This document shows positions 15,020-18,776 of a DNA stretch of 18,776 nucleotides, one piece after another (position 1 is the first letter of the stretch; each line of letters starts with the position of its first letter). Origin of the DNA: Anaerolineales bacterium. Lineage in GTDB: Bacteria > Chloroflexota > Anaerolineae > Anaerolineales > DRMV01. The notes under the pieces are model-generated. The model worked only from the letters and a program-made list of their open reading frames with translations. It did not search any database and was not told the origin of the DNA. Made by a program: the position numbers and the translations under genes. The stretch covers positions 1-18,776 of the forward strand of contig WGAK01000152.1 in the NCBI GenBank assembly GCA_015494815.1, given 5' to 3'.

Positions 15020-15052
15020 CCCCGCCTCCGGCCTCAGGGACCGGAGGCGGGG
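15020..15052. terminator. strong GC hairpin between convergent sua5 and trpB2
   Basis: CCCCGCCTCCGG (15020-15031) and CCGGAGGCGGGG (15041-15052) pair perfectly over 12 bp around a 9-nt loop, four bases after the sua5 stop and 17 before the trpB2 stop. Its position suggests a bidirectional terminator. No real U-tract follows on either strand (only cgtttc on minus). Confidence 0.6.
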
Positions 15053-15069
15053 TACATGCCGGCCCGGGA

Positions 15070-16431
15070 TTAGACTTTGGGTACTTCCTTGAGGGCTTCG
15101 GCAATGGCCTCTTCGGGATAGTAGTAGTCTTCCAGTTGCCCTTTGAGATACGCGTCGTACGCGGCCAGGTCGAAGTGGCCGTGCCCCGAGAGGTTGAACA
15201 GAATCACCCGCTCCTCGCCGGCCCGCTTGGCCGCCAGGGCTTCGTCAATGGCCACCCGCACCGCGTGCGCGGATTCGGGCGCGGGCACGATGCCCTCGTG
15301 ACGGGCGAAGAGCACCGCGGCCTCGAAGGTGGGCACCTGCGGCACGGCCACCGGATGGATGTAGCCGGCCTTGACCAGCGCGCTCACCGTGGGCGCCATG
15401 CCGTGATAGCGCAGCCCGCCCGCGTGGATGGGCGGCGGCATGAAGGTGTGGCCCAGGGTGTGCATCATCACGATGGGCGCCATGCGGGCCGTGTCGCCGT
15501 AGTCGTAAGTGTAGCGGCCCCGGGTCAGCGTGGGCGCCGCGGTGGGCTCCACGGCCAAGAAGCGGGTCTGCTTGCCCTCGGTCAGGGTGTAATAGAGGAA
15601 GGGATAGGCCAGGCCCGCGAAGTTGGAGCCGCCGCCCACCGCGCCGATGATGACATCGGGGTATTCCCCGGCCATGTCCATTTGCTTCAGGGCTTCGAGG
15701 CCGATGACCGTCTGGTGCAGCAGCACATGGTTGAGCACCGAGCCCAGGCTGTACTTCTTGGTGCCGCCCGAGGTGGCCGCGGCTTCCACGGCTTCGGAGA
15801 TGGCGATGCCCAAGGAGCCGGGGTTGTCGGGGTCTTCGGCCAAAATCTTGCGGCCGAATTCGGTGCGGTCCGTGGGGCTGGCGAACACCTGCGCGCCGAA
15901 AATCTCCATCAAGATGCGGCGGTAGGGCTTCTGGTTGTACGAGACCTTGACCATGTAGACTTCCAGGGGCAGGTCGAAGAAGTTGGCCGCTAAGGCCAGC
16001 GCGGACCCCCACTGCCCCGCGCCCGTCTCGGTGGTCAGGGCCTTGGTGCCTTCTTTCTTGTTGTAGTAGGCCTGGGCCACCGCGGTGTTGGGCTTGTGGC
16101 TGCCCGAAGGCGACACCCCCTCGTACTTGTAGTAGATGTGGGCCGGCGTGTCCAGGGCCTGCTCCAGGCGGCGGGCCCGGATGAGGGGCGTGGGCCGCCA
16201 AAGCCGGTAGATGTCGCGCACCGGCTCGGGGATGTCAATGTAGCGGTCGGTGCTCACCTCTTGCAGGATGAGTTCCATCGGGAACAGCACCCGCAAGAAG
16301 TCGGGGGTCACCGGCTCTTTGGTGACCGGGTGCAACGGCGGGGGCAATTCGACGGGGAAATCGGCCAGGATGTTGTACCACTGCTTGGGGATATCGGACT
16401 CGTGGAGTAGAAAACGGAACTGGTCGGACAT
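15070..16431 (-). CDS. trpB2: tryptophan synthase beta chain, TrpB2 type
   Basis: PLP enzyme joining indole and serine to give tryptophan. The 453 residues match the longer TrpB2 class (classical TrpB is about 400). The PLP lysine is Lys113 in SGSHKPNTA. The catalytic Glu135 sits in TETGAGQWG, with Trp where classical TrpB has His, which is typical of TrpB2. The phosphate-binding loop is GGGSNFAG, and the C-terminal LSGHGHFD closes the site. There is no trpA next to it; TrpB2 enzymes are thought to use free indole or a distant TrpA. The Trp T-box upstream strongly supports a role in tryptophan supply. Two tandem ATGs are present: AGGAGG (16442-16437) is 5 nt from the second (16431) but only 2 nt from the first (16434), so the second is chosen. 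Confidence 0.94.
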   Translation of the reverse strand: MSDQFRFLLHESDIPKQWYNILADFPVELPPPLHPVTKEPVTPDFLRVLFPMELILQEVSTDRYIDIPEPVRDIYRLWRPTPLIRARRLEQALDTPAHIYYKYEGVSPSGSHKPNTAVAQAYYNKKEGTKALTTETGAGQWGSALALAANFFDLPLEVYMVKVSYNQKPYRRILMEIFGAQVFASPTDRTEFGRKILAEDPDNPGSLGIAISEAVEAAATSGGTKKYSLGSVLNHVLLHQTVIGLEALKQMDMAGEYPDVIIGAVGGGSNFAGLAYPFLYYTLTEGKQTRFLAVEPTAAPTLTRGRYTYDYGDTARMAPIVMMHTLGHTFMPPPIHAGGLRYHGMAPTVSALVKAGYIHPVAVPQVPTFEAAVLFARHEGIVPAPESAHAVRVAIDEALAAKRAGEERVILFNLSGHGHFDLAAYDAYLKGQLEDYYYPEEAIAEALKEVPKV

Positions 16432-16501
16432 CATCGCCTCCTGCGAGTGTGGGATTGCCGTGAACGGCCGGCGACTATGGGAGGGCGAGGGCTTTTAACG
16501 C

Positions 16502-16533
16502 AAAAGCGCCCGCCCCGCAACGGGGACGAGCGC
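16502..16533 (-). terminator. T-box regulated intrinsic terminator before trpB2
   Basis: On the minus strand GCGCTCGTCCCCG, loop TTG and CGGGGCGGGCGC form a 12-bp stem with one bulged T and one G-T pair (16533-16506). TTTT follows at 16505-16502. This is the premature stop used when tRNA-Trp is charged. Confidence 0.88.
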
Positions 16534-16853
16534 ATGGCCCGCGGTGCCACCCCGGTTAGGCCGGGCTTTAACCAAAAAGCCCCGCCGGTGAGACGACGGG
16601 GAAGGCAAAGCCAGCCTCACTCTGCCGGGTACGGTGTGCGACGCCCCATCGCGTGGGCACACGATACCCGGGGCCCGCTAACGGGGGCCAGCCGGCGCAG
16701 ACTACTGGGGAAGCCCGTTCGTCCTGCGGCTCCGAGGCCCATTCGGCATTGGCGTGCGTACCGGGCTCGCACCTGCCCCCGGCTCTCTGGAACGCCGTTT
16801 CAATGCCTACTCGCCCTCTTCAACGCCTTTGGCCTGTGCACTTGTGCAAGTTG
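16502..16853 (-). promoter_or_regulatory. T-box riboswitch, Trp-specific (UGG specifier), controlling trpB2
   Basis: All main T-box elements are readable on the minus strand. Stem I 5' side GTTGAAGAGGGCGAGTA lies at 16824-16808, ending in AGTA. The AG-bulge CCAGAGAGCCGG is at 16790-16779, followed by a distal loop with GGTGCGAGCCCGG. The specifier segment is GAATGGGCCTCGGAG, with TGG (Trp) at 16741-16739. The T-box GGGTGGCACCGCGG is at 16552-16539, then the terminator. Uncharged tRNA-Trp would pair with the UGG and with the T-box, favouring read-through into trpB2. About 70 nt separate the terminator from the start codon. Confidence 0.95.
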
Positions 16854-16859
16854 CGGCGC

Positions 16860-16888
16860 ATTGTACCCAAAGGTCGCGGCCTTGTCAA
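16860..16888 (-). promoter_or_regulatory. trpB2 promoter
   Basis: On the minus strand, perfect TTGACA (16888-16883), an exact 17-nt spacer and TACAAT (16865-16860, 5/6 match). This is the best sigma-70-type promoter in the window. It sits immediately upstream of the Trp T-box, with transcription expected near 16853. Confidence 0.88.
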
Positions 16889-16948
16889 GGTTCGCGGCGG
16901 GCGGCGGGCGGTGGTGCGCGAGGCGCGAAGCGCGCCCTTTTGCCCGCC

Positions 16949-16977
16949 TTGCCGCCCACGCCCCTTTGCCCTATACT
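16949..16977 (+). promoter_or_regulatory. probable promoter of the NB-ARC gene
   Basis: TTGCCG (16949-16954, 4/6), a 17-nt spacer and TATACT (16972-16977, 5/6) lie 32 nt before the ATG at 17010. It diverges from the trpB2 promoter; the two -35 boxes are about 60 bp apart, so shared regulation is possible. The 16889-16948 stretch between them is very GC-rich with one small hairpin (GGCGCG/CGCGCC, 16922-16936). Confidence 0.6.
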
Positions 16978-17009
16978 GGGGATAAACACGCCATACCCGA
17001 GGAGGGGTT

Positions 17010-18776
17010 ATGCCGCCGCTTCAGCCGCACACCCTGCTCAAGTTCCTCGCCGCGCTGCTCAAGCACCAGGCCAAAGCCTGGCTGGGCGAAAGCGCCGCGG
17101 GCCTGCTGGCCGACGCGCTGGTGGACGAAGAACTGCAAGCCCGCCTGGATGCCTGGCTGCAGGGCGAAGCCACCCAAAAGCGCCTGCTGGAGGCCGCGGA
17201 GCAGGCCCGCGTCTGGCTGCAGAACCCGGCCAACTGCCCCGACGAGGACCTGCGCCGACTCTTCCACAGCCTGGACTTCGGCACGCTGCCCGCGGTGCAG
17301 CAGGCCCTGCGCGACCTGCCCCAGGCCATGGACGCGGCCGCGCTGACCGCGGCCCTGCAGGCCGACTTCGCCCGCACCCTGCCCCACCTGCCGCGGGAAA
17401 AGCAGGCCGCGGGCGCCCGCCTGGTGACCGAGGCCCTGCTGCGCGCGGTGAGCACCCTGCGCGACTTCGCCCTGCCCGTGGTGGCCCAGACCACGCTGAC
17501 CATCCTGGCCGAGCAGCGCGCCGGGTTCGCCGCGGTGCAGCGCAAACTGGACGCCATCCTGGCGGCCCTGGACGCGCACCCCGAGGCCGCGGACCTGGCG
17601 ACGCTGGCCGAGGCCGTCCGCGCCGGGCAGATTATCGTCCACGGCGATGTGCAGCACAGCGTGCTGCTGATTGGCGCGCACAACACCGTGACCCTGGACG
17701 CCCGGCAGGCGCAGGCCCTGCAGCCGCGCCTCACCCTGCCCGGCGCGCTGCCCCCCGGCTCGCGGCTGCCCCTGCCGCGCAACGCGTTGTTCACGGGGCG
17801 CGAGTCCGACCTCCAAGACCTCCGAAGTCTCCAAGACTTCGGAGGTCTGGGCGGAACCCCCGCCATCGCCATCACCGGCATCGGCGGCGTGGGCAAGACC
17901 CAACTGGCCGTGGAGTTCGCCTATCGCTACGGCTACCGCTTCCGGGGTGTGCACTGGCTCGACCTGCGCGACCCCGCGCTGTTCGTCGAGCAGGTGGCCG
18001 CCTGCGGCCAGGCCATGGGCCTGCCCCGCGCCCCCGACGAGGACCTGGCCGCCTATGTCCGCCGCGTGCTGGACGCCTGGAAGGCCGACGGCCCGCGGCT
18101 GCTCATCTTGGACAACCTGGAAGACCCGGCCGCGGCCCGCGCCATCCTGCGCCGCCTGCAGCACCCCCACCTGCACCTGCTGGTCACCGCGCGGCGCACC
18201 CGCTGGCCCGCGGACCTGGGCCTGCGGCCCTTGCGCCTGGGGGTCTTCACCCCCGACGAGGCCCGCGCGTTCCTGCGCCGCGTGCTGCCGCCCGCGCGCG
18301 CCACGGACGAGGACCTGGACGCCCTGGCCGCGCGGCTGGGCTACCTGCCCCTGGCCCTGGAACTGGCCGCCCGCTACCTGGCCGCCATCGCGACCCTCCG
18401 GGTGGCCGCCTATCTGCAGCGGCTGGAAGACGCCTTCGCCCACCCCTCCATGCAGGGCTGGCGGCCCGAAGAGGGCAACCCCACGGACCACGACCTGAGC
18501 CTGCAGGCCACCTTCCAACTCTCCTGGGAGCGCCTGACCAACCCCGCCGCCCGCCGTCTGTTCCGCGCCTGCGGCTACTTAGCGCCCAACACGCCCATCC
18601 CCATGTCCATTTTGCGCCTGGTGGTGCCCGAGGACGAAGCCCTGGGCCGGGCCCTGGACGACCTGCGCAACCTGGGCCTGCTCACCCTGCCGGTGGACCG
18701 CGGCGGGGACGGCCCCACCGTGCACCCCCTGCTGGCCGAGTTCGCCCGCCGGCTGCCGCCCCCGCAGGCCGAAGAC
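17010..18776 (+). CDS. NB-ARC (STAND) ATPase, C-terminally truncated by the window end
   Basis: An open frame of 589 codons with no stop before the edge. GGAGG at 17001-17005 supports the ATG. Residues 1-200 are a helical, Gln/Leu/Ala-rich region I do not recognise. It is followed by IIVHGDVQHSVLLIGAHNTV, a GDVxxSVxxxGxxNTV linker of the kind seen between effector and NTPase modules in STAND proteins. FTGRESDL then opens the NB-ARC module: Walker A GIGGVGKT (Lys296), Walker B LLILDNLED (Asp368), LLVTARR (sensor-like), YLPLALELAARYL (from 445) and a winged-helix MHD-like VHPLLAEFAR (from 571). The missing C-terminus probably holds TPR or other sensor repeats. Such proteins act as signal-triggered oligomerising switches, some in phage defence. 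A 33-bp palindrome lies in frame at residues about 269-280. Confidence 0.9.
   Translation, partial: MPPLQPHTLLKFLAALLKHQAKAWLGESAAGLLADALVDEELQARLDAWLQGEATQKRLLEAAEQARVWLQNPANCPDEDLRRLFHSLDFGTLPAVQQALRDLPQAMDAAALTAALQADFARTLPHLPREKQAAGARLVTEALLRAVSTLRDFALPVVAQTTLTILAEQRAGFAAVQRKLDAILAALDAHPEAADLATLAEAVRAGQIIVHGDVQHSVLLIGAHNTVTLDARQAQALQPRLTLPGALPPGSRLPLPRNALFTGRESDLQDLRSLQDFGGLGGTPAIAITGIGGVGKTQLAVEFAYRYGYRFRGVHWLDLRDPALFVEQVAACGQAMGLPRAPDEDLAAYVRRVLDAWKADGPRLLILDNLEDPAAARAILRRLQHPHLHLLVTARRTRWPADLGLRPLRLGVFTPDEARAFLRRVLPPARATDEDLDALAARLGYLPLALELAARYLAAIATLRVAAYLQRLEDAFAHPSMQGWRPEEGNPTDHDLSLQATFQLSWERLTNPAARRLFRACGYLAPNTPIPMSILRLVVPEDEALGRALDDLRNLGLLTLPVDRGGDGPTVHPLLAEFARRLPPPQAED
17816..17848. 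repeat. 33-bp perfect palindrome inside the NB-ARC reading frame
   Basis: AGACCTCCGAAGTCT (17816-17830), loop CCA and AGACTTCGGAGGTCT (17834-17848) form a 15-bp perfect inverted repeat. It encodes part of DLQDLRSLQDFGGLG, just before Walker A. Its roughly 50% GC stands out from the surrounding coding DNA, and its codons (CAA, CGA, AGT, GGA) are rare in this gene. It looks like an inserted short palindromic repeat kept in frame. Confidence 0.75.

Noticed and set aside
1..18776. tRNA, rRNA, CRISPR arrays, transposases or attachment sites.
   Set aside because: None could be recognised by eye. The structured non-coding regions are the two T-box leaders and short hairpins.

Overview
The window comes from a GC-rich bacterium and is gene-dense, with mostly short gaps. 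The most likely source is a member of the Chloroflexota (Anaerolineae or a relative). This is inferred from the mix of T-box leaders on a high-GC background, a PheS with an unusual motif 2 and a four-cysteine knuckle, a TrpB2-type synthase, a membrane-anchored propeller/PPC protein and an NB-ARC (STAND) ATPase. No rRNA or tRNA is present to confirm it.

Layout. Positions 1-1922 hold a leftward operon: a polytopic membrane protein, an alpha/beta hydrolase, and the first 35 codons of a third gene. Successive genes overlap by ATGA. It diverges from a rightward tryptophanase (1996-3399) across a 73-bp gap that contains a 21-bp palindrome with a -10-like hexamer on each strand. Next is a leftward membrane-anchored beta-propeller protein with two PPC domains (3472-5859). 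It diverges from pheS-pheT (6512-10183), which lies behind a promoter and a complete T-box riboswitch with a UUC (Phe) specifier. A leftward pair follows, an ABC-class ATPase and a small biotin-carrier protein (12472-10208). It is divergent from, and overlaps at its start codon, a rightward pair: a PhoD-like metallophosphatase and a Sua5-type threonylcarbamoyl-AMP synthase (12461-15015). A leftward trpB2 (16431-15070) is preceded by a second T-box, with a UGG (Trp) specifier and a near-consensus promoter. A rightward NB-ARC ATPase (17010 onward) is cut off by the window end.

How it fits together. Two amino-acid-sensing RNAs tie pheST to uncharged tRNA-Phe and trpB2 to uncharged tRNA-Trp. The Trp T-box is direct sequence evidence that this TrpB2 serves tryptophan supply. 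The same window encodes a tryptophanase, which releases indole from tryptophan, so the locus holds both directions of indole-tryptophan chemistry, about 12 kb apart and under separate control. Convergent gene ends carry strong GC hairpins without U-tracts.

The less ordinary material is the indole/tryptophan pairing, a tryptophanase that looks tyrosine-phenol-lyase-like outside its active site, the palindromic tnaA promoter, and a 33-bp perfect palindrome inside the NB-ARC reading frame. I did not find a clear new multi-gene system. The strongest candidate for unexplored biology is the truncated NB-ARC protein with its unrecognised N-terminal domain.
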